From Methanomassiliicoccaceae archaeon UBA421 (lineage in GTDB: Archaea > Thermoplasmatota > Thermoplasmata > Methanomassiliicoccales > Methanomethylophilaceae), in the NCBI GenBank assembly GCA_002498365.1, contig DAHB01000005.1, positions 243,347 to 277,081 on the forward strand: a stretch of 33,735 nucleotides of DNA, in the 5' to 3' direction. The notes under the pieces were generated by a model. It saw nothing but the letters and a program-made list of their open reading frames with translations, had not been told where the DNA came from and made no database searches. Of this stretch, positions 16,346 through 24,213 are shown piece by piece (within the stretch, counting starts at the first letter, position 1; each line of letters opens with the position of its first letter). Made by a program: the position numbers and the translations under genes.

Positions 16346-16714
16346 TCATATGTACGCAAAAGATTGGGGCGCGTGGAGGATCCCATATTCCTCCAGTGGC
16401 CTGGGTTCTTTGAAAATTGTAATCTTTCCTAATTCGTATGCGATGGCCCGGTTCGAATCCCGGTAATAGCGATCATAGAATTCTTTTTCTATGCCTGCCC
16501 ACTCGTGTGTAACCGCCCATAGGGCTTCAGGACTGCTGTCCAGAACGTTCTTTACCGACGCACTTGCAACAACCTTCATGACCGGACTCGTGGAATATAT
16601 CAGTATTTCACAAATTGGCTCCTTGCATCTTACTTTTCTGAACTCATATTTTTTGGTTCCGTTAAGAATATTGCTTACATGTTCAGGATTAATTGACAAT
16701 AATATCTTTCTCAT
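16346..16714 (-). CDS. ASCH/PUA-like domain protein (COG4933 type)
   Basis: A 122-residue protein beginning MRKILLSINPEHVSNILNGT-KKYEFRK, the hallmark of ASCH-domain proteins, with basic residues KKYEFRK in the ligand groove and a C-terminal ITIFKEPRPLEEYG typical of the group. ATG at 16714 has GGGTGG upstream and is preferred over the in-frame GTG at 16723. It overlaps the end of the upstream small gene by 26 bases, so the two are probably co-expressed. Predicted to bind RNA or a nucleotide; target unknown. Confidence 0.8.
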   Translation of the reverse strand: MRKILLSINPEHVSNILNGTKKYEFRKVRCKEPICEILIYSTSPVMKVVASASVKNVLDSSPEALWAVTHEWAGIEKEFYDRYYRDSNRAIAYELGKITIFKEPRPLEEYGILHAPQSFAYI

Positions 16715-16889
16715 TTTTTCCACCCATTTTCATTATTTTTATGACCTGGTCTGCATTTAATTTTACACCGTATGGGTGCCCTTCGAACAATCCTTCCTCT
16801 TTTAACTTATAATGTGCCACATTGTTTCCGGCACCGAAGTAACCATTGTAAAGCAGTGTCAGAGCGTAGACGTTCTTTTTTTCATACAT
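16689..16889 (-). CDS. Hypothetical small protein, possibly truncated
   Basis: A 66-residue frame from ATG 16889 with sequence ALTLLYNGYFGAGNNVAHYKL and FEGHPYGVKLNADQVIKIMK; I recognise no family. The same frame is open without a usable start back to 17024 and encodes plausible protein (EKWSNLWLIRYSEFIEYLGN), so the real gene may be longer and have lost its 5' end, or may start at a rare codon. It overlaps the ASCH gene downstream, suggesting a two-gene unit. Confidence 0.5.
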   Translation of the reverse strand: MYEKKNVYALTLLYNGYFGAGNNVAHYKLKEEGLFEGHPYGVKLNADQVIKIMKMGGKNEKDIIVN

Positions 16890-17147
16890 TTTAAAAATCT
16901 CTTCTTCTGGGAGGACGGTCTTATTTCCTAAATACTCTATGAATTCAGAATACCTAATAAGCCATAGGTTGCTCCACTTCTCGATAAACAGTAAGAAATA
17001 GTGGCTAGAAAATATATTGCATTTTTAAAAAAAATATTCATATTTGAAACACGACCGACCTCATCGATGTACCGTGACCCGTCCCTGGGTCAGAGTGCAT
17101 CGCTGTATCAAGATGCCATTGGAAAGATGTAAATCGGCAGACTCGTA

Positions 17148-18185
17148 TTGACGGACGTGGACACCGTACGCGCCGCCAGATACCCTTTCCTGAGAGACTC
17201 GTCCAAACTGGCGGAGGACAACGGAGCCGACGTAGAATCGCTTGTGTCCTCCGAATCGTACGCACAGGCAAGGTCTAGAGGAATGGAACGGGTCCTGGAC
17301 GCCCTGGAGAACAGCGAAGTCTCTTACAGGCCTCTCATGAGCGACTTCGACCGCCTCATGGAGATCATGTCCTACCCCTATTCCAGGATCATAGTCTCGT
17401 GCATAAACGACCGGTTTTTGACGAAACGTTACGCCCTTGCCGAGTCCGTGAGGATGAACAGGCTGCTGGGTTCCGACGAAAATAAGACAGTAGCGTTCGT
17501 CGCCAACGAACTGGGCGTCAACGCTTCGGCGGACGGGAACGGCCTGAGGATGCACTTCGGCGACTATCTGCGGTTCTCCACCAGAATAAAAAGTCCCGAA
17601 TGGAAGCTCATCAACACCGAGGTCCACGACGGCTACGTCATTCTGGCCAAAGAGAAGTTCGACCGGGTGTTGCAGAACGCCCTGCAGGACAGGATAGAAT
17701 CGGAGCTCCCTCTCCCTGTGCCGGAAAGGTTCGTTTCATCTATGAGGCCGGACATCGACCATATCTCGGTAGTCCTATCGGAAACTAAGAACCGGTACAG
17801 CCCCACCGGCGGAGGGCCTGTGGATCTTGACTTCATGCCTCCGTGCATGAAGTCCATCCTTTCGCAGGCGCATAACGGTATGAACCTGCCCCACAGCGCC
17901 AGGTTCGCCCTCGTCTCGTTCCTTCACGCCCTGGGCATGGACTCGACGCAGATATTGGCCCTTTTCGCCCAGTCTCCGGACTTCGACGAATCCAAGTCGT
18001 CCTATCAGATAAGGCACATAACCGGCGAGCTGTCCGGGACGGAGGGATATACTCCTCCGGAATGCTCCACCATGAAGACCAACGGCATATGCTTCAACGA
18101 CGACAACCTGTGCAGGAGCGAGCACATGAACCATCCTCTGACGTACTATCGCGTCAAGTCCGGAACTTCGCGCAGACAGGAATGA
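17148..18185 (+). CDS. priL: DNA primase large subunit
   Basis: A 345-residue PriL, partner of the catalytic PriS in the archaeal/eukaryotic primase that lays primers for replication. The C-terminal [4Fe-4S] domain is recognisable from its four spaced cysteines: Cys233 (MPPCMKSIL), Cys306 (TPPECSTMKTNGIC), Cys315 and Cys322 (NLCRSEHMNHPLTYY). The N-terminal half is the helical PriS-binding region starting RAARYPFLRDS. TTG at 17148 is the first usable start; GTG at 17157 is an alternative and neither has a clear ribosome site. A hairpin (17075-17092) lies in the otherwise empty upstream gap. It converges on the CDP-alcohol transferase gene with 12 bp between stops. Confidence 0.9.
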   Translation: MTDVDTVRAARYPFLRDSSKLAEDNGADVESLVSSESYAQARSRGMERVLDALENSEVSYRPLMSDFDRLMEIMSYPYSRIIVSCINDRFLTKRYALAESVRMNRLLGSDENKTVAFVANELGVNASADGNGLRMHFGDYLRFSTRIKSPEWKLINTEVHDGYVILAKEKFDRVLQNALQDRIESELPLPVPERFVSSMRPDIDHISVVLSETKNRYSPTGGGPVDLDFMPPCMKSILSQAHNGMNLPHSARFALVSFLHALGMDSTQILALFAQSPDFDESKSSYQIRHITGELSGTEGYTPPECSTMKTNGICFNDDNLCRSEHMNHPLTYYRVKSGTSRRQE

Positions 18186-18197
18186 TTCGGAATACGT

Positions 18198-18845
18198 TCA
18201 GTCCTTTCCGTCCTCTCTGTTCATCGCTCTCCATGTGATGACCGCCCTCTGTATAGCAGTGGCGTTGCCCAATATCGCGAAGTACAGTACCATGACCTCC
18301 ATCCATGTTATCGAGAACGTGCCTATCTGTATCGCTCCGTATCCTACGTAAAGCATTACGAACTGTATTATCGGGAAAAGCGTCGAAAGTACGACGCGGT
18401 CCGCACGTCCCAGCAGTCCCGAGTAAAGACGCGGGGCGCCGACGGCCTGGGCCTGCGTCCCCATGTACGAGGTCAGAAGCACGCCGACTAGTGCCAGCAG
18501 TCCGAGGTACGGGTTGCACCATCCGCTTACGGCGACACCGCCGATCATGAGCACGTCGGCATATCGGTCAAAAACGTGGTCCAGATAGTCTCCGCGTCTG
18601 GAGGCTTTGCCGGCAAGCTTGGCGACCTTGCCGTCCAATGCGTCGAAATAGCCGGAAACTATCACCACCAAAGCGCCCAGCAGGAGCAGGTATTCATAGT
18701 GCCAGCTGTAGTAAAGCACTATTCCTGCCGCTAGCGCAAGAATGAGCCCCGCCCAAGAAATATAGTTGGGGTTTACCTTTATCAGCTTTTTAGCCACCGG
18801 CGTCAGCGCGAAATCGACCTTGTCCCTCTGTCCGTCTAGAACCAT
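18198..18845 (-). CDS. CDP-alcohol phosphatidyltransferase, probable archaetidylinositol phosphate synthase
   Basis: A 215-residue membrane enzyme with the CDP-alcohol transferase motif: FDALDG, then AGKASRRGDYLDHVFDRYAD, placing four Asp residues for two metal ions (D-x2-D-G ... G-x3-D-x3-D). About six hydrophobic segments surround it. It joins an alcohol phosphate to a CDP-activated archaeal ether lipid; an inositol-phosphate acceptor is the common role of this archaeal subgroup, though glycerol- or serine-type acceptors are not excluded. ATG at 18845 has GGAGGT eight bases upstream, and overlaps the adenylate kinase stop region by ten bases. Last gene of the operon. Confidence 0.85.
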   Translation of the reverse strand: MVLDGQRDKVDFALTPVAKKLIKVNPNYISWAGLILALAAGIVLYYSWHYEYLLLLGALVVIVSGYFDALDGKVAKLAGKASRRGDYLDHVFDRYADVLMIGGVAVSGWCNPYLGLLALVGVLLTSYMGTQAQAVGAPRLYSGLLGRADRVVLSTLFPIIQFVMLYVGYGAIQIGTFSITWMEVMVLYFAILGNATAIQRAVITWRAMNREDGKD

Positions 18846-19366
18846 CTTTCCATACCTCCTGTCCAATCGGTTTTCCCCGGAAGATACGGCTCGACCTTCC
18901 CGTCGGATATCTCCAGCACCGAGTCTGCGAGCTCTCCCGATGTGCGGGAAGTGCTGTCGAGTTCATAAACGGGTATGTCCGAAGAGTCTGCTTCGCATAA
19001 TATAACGTCAAGGATCTCCGCCTGTACGTTCTCTTTGACCTTTTCTTCCCCGTAACCTCTCTCCGCGAGCCTCGCGGCCAGCACGTCCGGGTCGCATCTG
19101 ATCACGATCACCGCCGAACAGGTGAGGAAGTGGGAGAGATGCCCCTCCGCGTAGTAGGTCTCCGGCAATACTGAGAATTCTTCCAGCGCCGCGTCCAGTT
19201 CCTCCGTCTCGACGTCGTATGTGCCCATCTCCCCGTCGTACTCGCCCAGAAGCCCGTTCTCCCGGATGAAATCGCTAAGGAATATCACGTTCATTTTGCG
19301 AAGTGCCAGCTCCTTCCCGAGCTCCGTCTTCCCCGTTCCGGGGGTCCCCGTTATTGCTATTATCAT
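18836..19366 (-). CDS. AK6-type adenylate kinase (Fap7-like)
   Basis: A 176-residue P-loop NMP kinase with GTPGTGKT at residues 7-14 and the short-lid layout of the archaeal COG1936/AK6 group: SDFIRENGLL, DVETEELDAAL, and RCDPDVLAARLAERGY before a compact lid. The family interconverts AMP, ADP and ATP, and also assists small-subunit ribosome maturation through Rps14/uS11 in eukaryotes and archaea. It starts one base after the PfkB kinase stop. The stop codon is TAG, the only amber stop among the complete genes I assigned here. Its place after an AdoHcy hydrolase and a PfkB kinase would let it take AMP to ADP. Confidence 0.88.
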   Translation of the reverse strand: MIIAITGTPGTGKTELGKELALRKMNVIFLSDFIRENGLLGEYDGEMGTYDVETEELDAALEEFSVLPETYYAEGHLSHFLTCSAVIVIRCDPDVLAARLAERGYGEEKVKENVQAEILDVILCEADSSDIPVYELDSTSRTSGELADSVLEISDGKVEPYLPGKTDWTGGMERWF

Positions 19367-19367
19367 C

Positions 19368-20285
19368 TCATGCCTTCGGAAGATAGTTCTTTGCTCTCTC
19401 CAGCGCCTGCTCCCATGTCGGTATATTCGACATCGCGCCCTTCTTCTCCACCGTGAACGAAGCGACGGCGGAGCCCATCACCAGAGAGTCCCTGATGCTC
19501 ATGCCGTGGTACAGCCCTGCGTAGAATCCCGCTCTGTACGAATCCCCCGCGCCGGTGGCGTCGGCCTCCTTGCCGCCTTTCACCAGAGGCACGTTGAACT
19601 CTTGGCCGTCGTGATATGCCGTGCTTCCCTCCCTCCCCTTGGTGCAAACGGTCAGTTCCTTGCCGGTATCGCCTATGGAATCGATCCCCAGGTGCCTGAT
19701 CACCGAGTCGGCCTCGTACCTGTTGCAGAAAAGATAGTCCGCATAGTTCATGGCCTCCGGGAGATTGACGGAGTTCCAGAGACGATGTACTTCCTGGGCC
19801 GGGTCGATGGCTATCTTCATCCCCGCGCTGTGCACGGCCTTCATTATCGAGATATAGTACTGCGGCTCGCCCGTGCAGAAGTGGACGTATTTCGACTGGG
19901 ACGCCATCTTCGTCATCCTGACGCCTATCTGGGCGGCGTAGCCCTGGGGGCCCTGGAAGAACAGGACCTTCTGGTCCAGGTTGGAGTCGTTGACCACTAT
20001 GGCCGTGGACGTCTCCCATCCCTCGACGGTGATGAACTCGTCCATTATGACCCCCGAGTCCTCGATGAATTTACGGTACTCGGCCGGCAGGTCCTTGCCC
20101 ACGAGGGTGCACAGGGCGGTCGGCACGCCCAGCTTCGCCGCCGTTACGGCTATGTTCGTTCCGGTGCCGCCCAGAAACGTCTTCTTGGACGTTATGTCGA
20201 CGGTGGTGTTCAGCTTTGGGAAGTCCTCCACCGTCATTATGCTGTCCACCGTGACGTGGCCGTAGACGGTGAGGAACGGTTTCAT
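19368..20285 (-). CDS. PfkB-family carbohydrate/nucleoside kinase
   Basis: A 305-residue ribokinase-fold kinase. The N-terminus YGHVTVDSIM and the segment FLGGTGTNIAVTAAKLG form the substrate side; the C-terminal anion-hole motif is DATGAGDSYRAGF, where the catalytic Asp is the last D of GAGD. The ATG at 20285 overlaps the ahcY stop as ATGA. Archaeal PfkB kinases act on nucleosides, ribose or sugar phosphates and the sequence does not settle which; adjacency to AdoHcy hydrolase, whose products are adenosine and homocysteine, and to an adenylate kinase favours a nucleoside (adenosine) kinase. That substrate is inferred from context. Confidence 0.88.
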   Translation of the reverse strand: MKPFLTVYGHVTVDSIMTVEDFPKLNTTVDITSKKTFLGGTGTNIAVTAAKLGVPTALCTLVGKDLPAEYRKFIEDSGVIMDEFITVEGWETSTAIVVNDSNLDQKVLFFQGPQGYAAQIGVRMTKMASQSKYVHFCTGEPQYYISIMKAVHSAGMKIAIDPAQEVHRLWNSVNLPEAMNYADYLFCNRYEADSVIRHLGIDSIGDTGKELTVCTKGREGSTAYHDGQEFNVPLVKGGKEADATGAGDSYRAGFYAGLYHGMSIRDSLVMGSAVASFTVEKKGAMSNIPTWEQALERAKNYLPKA

Positions 20286-21520
20286 TGGGTGCCTGCCTCC
20301 CATCCGCCCAGATATGATATCTGGTCGTCGGTGAGCTTGTCTATCTTCACTCCCATGGATTTTAGCTTCGTCTCCGCGATGATCTTGTCGATCTTGTATG
20401 GCACGGAGTACACGCGGTCGTCCATCATCCCATGGTTCTCGACCAGGTGCTCGATGCTGAGCGCCTGTACGGCGAAGCTCATGTCCATGATCTCTGCGGG
20501 GTGTCCCTGTCCGGCGGCCAGGTTCATGAGCCTTCCTTCGGATATCAGGTACAGACGGCGGCCGTCCGCCATGACGTACTCTTCGATATGCTCCCTGACC
20601 CTCTCCTTTGAGACCGCCATCTTTTCCAGGTCGGCCTTGTTGATCTCGTTGTCGAAATGACCCACGTTGCCCATTACGCAGCCGTCCTTCATGTTCTTGA
20701 AGTCCTTCTCGCTCAGGATTCCGTTGCATCCGGTGACCGTCATCACTATGTCGGCCGTCTTCACGGCGTCGGCCATCCTCTTCACCTCGAAGCCGTCCAT
20801 CTTGGCCTCGATGGCCTTTATCGGGTCCACTTCGGTGACGGTGACCAGGGCGCCCATGCCCTTGGCTCTCATCGCCACGCCTTTACCGCACCATCCGTAG
20901 CCGGCGACCACGAGGTTCTTGCCGGCGACTATCAGGTTGGTGGCCACCATCCATCCCTCGAAGGCCGACTGTCCGGTACCGTAGCGGTTGTCGAAAAGGA
21001 ACTTCATCTTTGCATCGTTCACTGCGATGACGGGAAACTCCAGTTTCCCCTCCTTCTCCATCGCCCTGACACGAAGTACACCGGTGGTCGTCTCCTCGTT
21101 GGCCCCCTTCACGTTCCTCAGAACGTCCCTGCGGGTCGTGTGGAGCATCGCTATCAGATCGGCGCCGTCGTCGATGACGTAGTCGGGGCCCATGTTAAGC
21201 ACGCTGTTCAGGTTGGTGCAGTATTCGTTGTACGTCTCCCCTTTCCTCGCATATACGTTCAGACCGTATTCTTCCTTGAGCGCCATCGCCACCGAGTTGT
21301 CCGTCGAAAGAGGGTTGCAGCTTGCCAGCCTTATATCCGCCCCGGCTTCCGCCAGCGATATAGCCAGTATGCCTGTTTTCGCCTCGGTGTGGAGGGCCAT
21401 TCCAATCTTGAGGCCCTTCAGGGGCCGCTCGTCCGCAAAGCGCTTCCTCAGCGCTTTCATCACCGGCATGTGGTCCTCTGCCCAGTGGAGTTTCAATATA
21501 CCTTGCTTGATCTCGTCCAT
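20282..21520 (-). CDS. ahcY: Adenosylhomocysteinase (S-adenosylhomocysteine hydrolase)
   Basis: A 412-residue NAD-dependent hydrolase that splits S-adenosylhomocysteine to adenosine and homocysteine, removing the inhibitor formed by methyltransferases. Family segments: ALHTEAKTG, CNPLSTDNSVAMAL, ETTTGVLRV, FPVIAVNDAKMKFLFDNRYG (substrate Lys/Asp), the NAD motif VVAGYGWCGKG, and NVGHFDNEI. ATG at 21520 is preferred to a longer frame because GAGGAAGGCGAG precedes it and the upstream gene ends one base before. Cluster partners are phosphopantothenate synthetase upstream and a PfkB kinase downstream. Confidence 0.96.
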   Translation of the reverse strand: MDEIKQGILKLHWAEDHMPVMKALRKRFADERPLKGLKIGMALHTEAKTGILAISLAEAGADIRLASCNPLSTDNSVAMALKEEYGLNVYARKGETYNEYCTNLNSVLNMGPDYVIDDGADLIAMLHTTRRDVLRNVKGANEETTTGVLRVRAMEKEGKLEFPVIAVNDAKMKFLFDNRYGTGQSAFEGWMVATNLIVAGKNLVVAGYGWCGKGVAMRAKGMGALVTVTEVDPIKAIEAKMDGFEVKRMADAVKTADIVMTVTGCNGILSEKDFKNMKDGCVMGNVGHFDNEINKADLEKMAVSKERVREHIEEYVMADGRRLYLISEGRLMNLAAGQGHPAEIMDMSFAVQALSIEHLVENHGMMDDRVYSVPYKIDKIIAETKLKSMGVKIDKLTDDQISYLGGWEAGTQ

Positions 21521-21521
21521 T

Positions 21522-22277
21522 TCACTCGCCTTCCTCAAATTCTTCCATCAGCGCGCCGCATATCGAAAGTACCGTTTCCCTGCGTACCGCGCGATTATCG
21601 TAATCTCTTTTTATTTCTGCGATCTGGCTCTTTTGTCCTTTGAGCTCTGCCGCAAACCCTATCATGTTCTCCAGTGCCCTGTTCATCTCGTCGGATATGG
21701 AGACGGTCGCCGTTTTCGACGTCCGCGACAGCGGGTTCAAATCTATGGATATGACGGTCTTGCCCATGGCCGCCAGGGCCTCTGCCCTGTCGCCGTCCTC
21801 TATGGGCACCAGTATGACGTCGCTGTCGAATATCCCCTCCCTGGTGCAGAGTGCGCGGTCGGACGTCAGGCCGGGGATCCTTGCGTCGGGGCCCCGTCCC
21901 AGAACCATCTCGGCGCCTTCCGACTCCATGTAGCCGATGATCAGGTCCATCCTCTCTTCGGTCCTGTGGAAGATGTTGACCTCTATCTTTGCGCCAACCT
22001 CTTCGGCTAGGGCGATCAGTTCTTTCGCACCAAGGGCCGCCGCGTTCCCGTTCACGCACACTATAGGGTTCGAAGCGCTCAGCAGAAATGCGGCCGCGGC
22101 CTTCTCGGCCTTGAGCGCTGGCACTGTGGACCTCTCGCCCATCAGATAATCGAAGGCCTCTCCCCTCCCATGGGATATTAGGCCTGTGGGGCTCACGATG
22201 CCGCGTGCGACCATGTCCGCCAGCTTCTCGCGGGTCATAAGCGACCTGTATCTGGGATGGTCTTTGGGAACCGTCAT
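21522..22277 (-). CDS. 4-phosphopantoate--beta-alanine ligase (archaeal phosphopantothenate synthetase)
   Basis: A 251-residue protein of the DUF137 family, which in archaea condenses 4-phosphopantoate with beta-alanine in CoA synthesis, replacing the bacterial PanC/CoaA order. Matching segments are PKDHPRYRSLMTREKL at the start, SHGRGEAFDYLMGE, VCVNGNAAALGAKE, VNIFHRTEERMDLI, ILVPIEDGDRAEAL and ISIDLNPLSRTSKTA. ATG at 22277 is the family start, and no ribosome site is seen, so the message may be nearly leaderless. It heads a five-gene minus-strand operon running to 18198 with every junction overlapping or within two bases. Confidence 0.92.
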   Translation of the reverse strand: MTVPKDHPRYRSLMTREKLADMVARGIVSPTGLISHGRGEAFDYLMGERSTVPALKAEKAAAAFLLSASNPIVCVNGNAAALGAKELIALAEEVGAKIEVNIFHRTEERMDLIIGYMESEGAEMVLGRGPDARIPGLTSDRALCTREGIFDSDVILVPIEDGDRAEALAAMGKTVISIDLNPLSRTSKTATVSISDEMNRALENMIGFAAELKGQKSQIAEIKRDYDNRAVRRETVLSICGALMEEFEEGE

Positions 22278-22344
22278 GGACGAACAACTGCAATCAGTGA
22301 TTTAATGACTATCGTTAAGTATTTTCTTCGAATAACGGGAGTTC

Positions 22345-23058
22345 ATGCCTGATGTGCGCATCGTGCTCGTGGGACCGAAGTTCGAGGGAAACGTAGGTGC
22401 AATAGCCAGATTGATGGCCAACTTCGATTTTGACGACCTCTGCTTGGTCAATCCGTGCGAGATCGGCGATGATGCGTATAGGCGGGCCAAACATGGCTCC
22501 CATATCCTGGAGGGCGCCAAGACCTTCGGTTCGCTGAGGGAGGCCCTGGACGGATGCTTCCTGGTGGCGGGGACCAGCGGCACCATAACCAAAGGGGCGG
22601 CGAACTACGGCCGCATACCTATGCCTCCGGAGAAATTCGCCGAAAGCGTGAAGGATTACGGGGAGAAGATAGCCCTTGTTCTGGGAAGGGAGGACATAGG
22701 CCTGTTCCAGGAAGAGCTGGACCGCTGCGACGTGTTCGTGAACATACCTTCCAGCGAGACGTATCCGACCCTGAACCTTTCCCACGCCGCCGGCATAATA
22801 TTGTACGAGCTCTTCGGGACGTGCCACACGACGCCGAGCCCCGAGCCCGCCGACATACGCGAGAAGGAACTGATGTTCCGGTTCTTCGAGGACCTGCTGG
22901 ACTCGATAGATTATCCAGAGGTGAGAAGGGAACGCACCGCCCTGATGTTCAGGAAGATGATGGGACGTTCCATTCCGACCAAATACGAATACAACACGAT
23001 AATGGGCGTTTTCGGAGATGCGGCCAAGGGCCTCAGGGACGGAAAGGGACGGGAATAA
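22345..23058 (+). CDS. trmJ: TrmJ-type tRNA 2'-O-methyltransferase (SPOUT)
   Basis: A 237-residue SPOUT methyltransferase that methylates the ribose of position 32 in tRNA anticodon loops. The N-terminal VRIVLVGPKFEGNVGAIAR and the knot motifs LVLGREDIGLFQEEL and IPSSETYPTLNLSHA are specific for the TrmJ/LasT group, and a helical C-terminal tail follows (RRERTALMFRKMMGR). It is divergent from the CoA-operon across 67 bp and its 3' end overlaps the convergent FtsZ-like gene by 26 bases, so the two transcripts are antisense to each other there. Confidence 0.9.
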   Translation: MPDVRIVLVGPKFEGNVGAIARLMANFDFDDLCLVNPCEIGDDAYRRAKHGSHILEGAKTFGSLREALDGCFLVAGTSGTITKGAANYGRIPMPPEKFAESVKDYGEKIALVLGREDIGLFQEELDRCDVFVNIPSSETYPTLNLSHAAGIILYELFGTCHTTPSPEPADIREKELMFRFFEDLLDSIDYPEVRRERTALMFRKMMGRSIPTKYEYNTIMGVFGDAAKGLRDGKGRE

Positions 23059-23833
23059 AGACCATCGTCCCCTGACGGCCGCTCTCCACTATCTCGGGCA
23101 TGATGCCCGTCATGGAACATACTTCGTCGGAGACCGCTTCCCTCGCACGGTAAGTGACACTGTCGGCGTGTATCACGGCCTTTCCGTAGGCCGGGTCCGT
23201 GCCCGATAGGGGATTCCTCAGGGCCTCCGGCACATTCTCGTCCGGCGCTCCTCCGCGCAACTGCGTGACCGTGTATGCCTTCTCGGTGAAGATGCTGAAG
23301 AAGGGCCCTTCCATGATTTCGGCGATACGGCAGATCGTCTCCCTCGCTATCATGTCTGCGGCGGCGATGACCTCTTCGAACGACGACGAGGGGTCTCTGG
23401 CGGCGACGAGGTCCAGGTCTATCCTCACGACCCTGTCGGCATGTCCCATCAGCTCCGCGAGGGATCCGTACGCCTTTTTCTCCCGTCCCTCGAACTCCAT
23501 GGGCGCGCATATTACTGAGACGGTACGTGCGTGCGCCGCACGGGAGCGCTCGGCCAGCAGCGGGGCCATGCCTGTCCCGGTGCCGCCCCCGAGTCCTGCG
23601 GCGATTATGACGTTACCGTATCCGGAGACCATATCGTCGATCTTCCCGGCGTAGTCTTCCGCCAGGGCACGGCCCACCGAGCTATCGCCCCTGCATCCTT
23701 TGATGTTTTCCGGCACCATAGGGATGTCGCTTTCGGAATCGGTGTTGATGAACGCCACGTCGATGCCGTCCGCCGCTATGCCGCGGACGATGTTGCTTCC
23801 GGCGCCGCCGCATCCCACCGCGAGAGTCTTCAA
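23033..23833 (-). CDS. Short FtsZ/tubulin-superfamily protein, divergent T7 loop
   Basis: A 266-residue FtsZ-like GTP-binding protein. The Rossmann start (AVGCGGAGSNIVRGI), INTDSESD and the tubulin signature GLGGGTGTG (residues ~80-88) are intact, so GTP binding is expected. Canonical FtsZ is 350-400 residues and has a T7 loop NLDFADV whose acidic residues trigger GTP hydrolysis in the neighbouring subunit; here the corresponding segment reads about FFSIFTEKAYTVTQ, with the first Asp lost and the second replaced by Glu. The C-terminal linker and SepF/FtsA-type tail are absent. It may be a regulatory or cytoskeletal paralogue rather than the ring-forming FtsZ. Its start overlaps the RHH gene stop as ATGA. 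Confidence 0.82.
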   Translation of the reverse strand: MKTLAVGCGGAGSNIVRGIAADGIDVAFINTDSESDIPMVPENIKGCRGDSSVGRALAEDYAGKIDDMVSGYGNVIIAAGLGGGTGTGMAPLLAERSRAAHARTVSVICAPMEFEGREKKAYGSLAELMGHADRVVRIDLDLVAARDPSSSFEEVIAAADMIARETICRIAEIMEGPFFSIFTEKAYTVTQLRGGAPDENVPEALRNPLSGTDPAYGKAVIHADSVTYRAREAVSDEVCSMTGIMPEIVESGRQGTMVFIPVPFRP

Positions 23834-24153
23834 TCCCTGTCCTCCGGGCGCATCTTGGACCTGATGTACTCGGTGACGGCGTTCCGCACCGCATCGTCCA
23901 TGGATACCGCATCGCCCTCTTTGACCAGGTTCTCCAGCTCCGTGGCCCTCTTCTTCGGGATCTCGACCAGAATCTTCGATATGTTGTCTGGCGTGAACCT
24001 TATCGATATGAAATCTTCGATCGCTTCGCGCAATATTTCTGAAAGATTCTGATACTCGCCGCTGTCGACCAGCGTCCTCAAAACGGCCAAGGTGTCCGAA
24101 CTGAGCCTTACGGTAACTCTTTCGGTAGATTCCATCGGAACGTCAGACCCCAT
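23830..24153 (-). CDS. Double ribbon-helix-helix DNA-binding protein, possible CdrS/CdrL-like regulator
   Basis: A 107-residue protein with an N-terminal RHH (MetJ/Arc) domain: the strand ERVTVRLSSDTLAVLRTLVD, then helices SGEYQNLSEILREAIEDFI. A second similar unit follows in the C-terminal half (KRATELENLVKEGDAVSMDD). It overlaps the FtsZ-like gene by four bases, so the two are co-transcribed. In haloarchaea the RHH protein CdrS, in a cdrS-cdrL operon tied to ftsZ2, controls cell division; this gene pair has the same logic, though orthology is not proven. Start could be ATG 24153 or ATG 24135; neither has a clear ribosome site. Confidence 0.82.
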   Translation of the reverse strand: MGSDVPMESTERVTVRLSSDTLAVLRTLVDSGEYQNLSEILREAIEDFISIRFTPDNISKILVEIPKKRATELENLVKEGDAVSMDDAVRNAVTEYIRSKMRPEDRD

Positions 24154-24213
24154 ATGTGAAAATAAAGAAATTAGATGTAAAAGGTTTGTGTTGTCAGTCC
24201 TCCGTGCCCGTAT

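Noticed and set aside
19221..21643. Long plus-strand frames (479 and 328 codons)
   Set aside because: Antisense to the adenylate kinase, PfkB and ahcY genes, which are clearly real.
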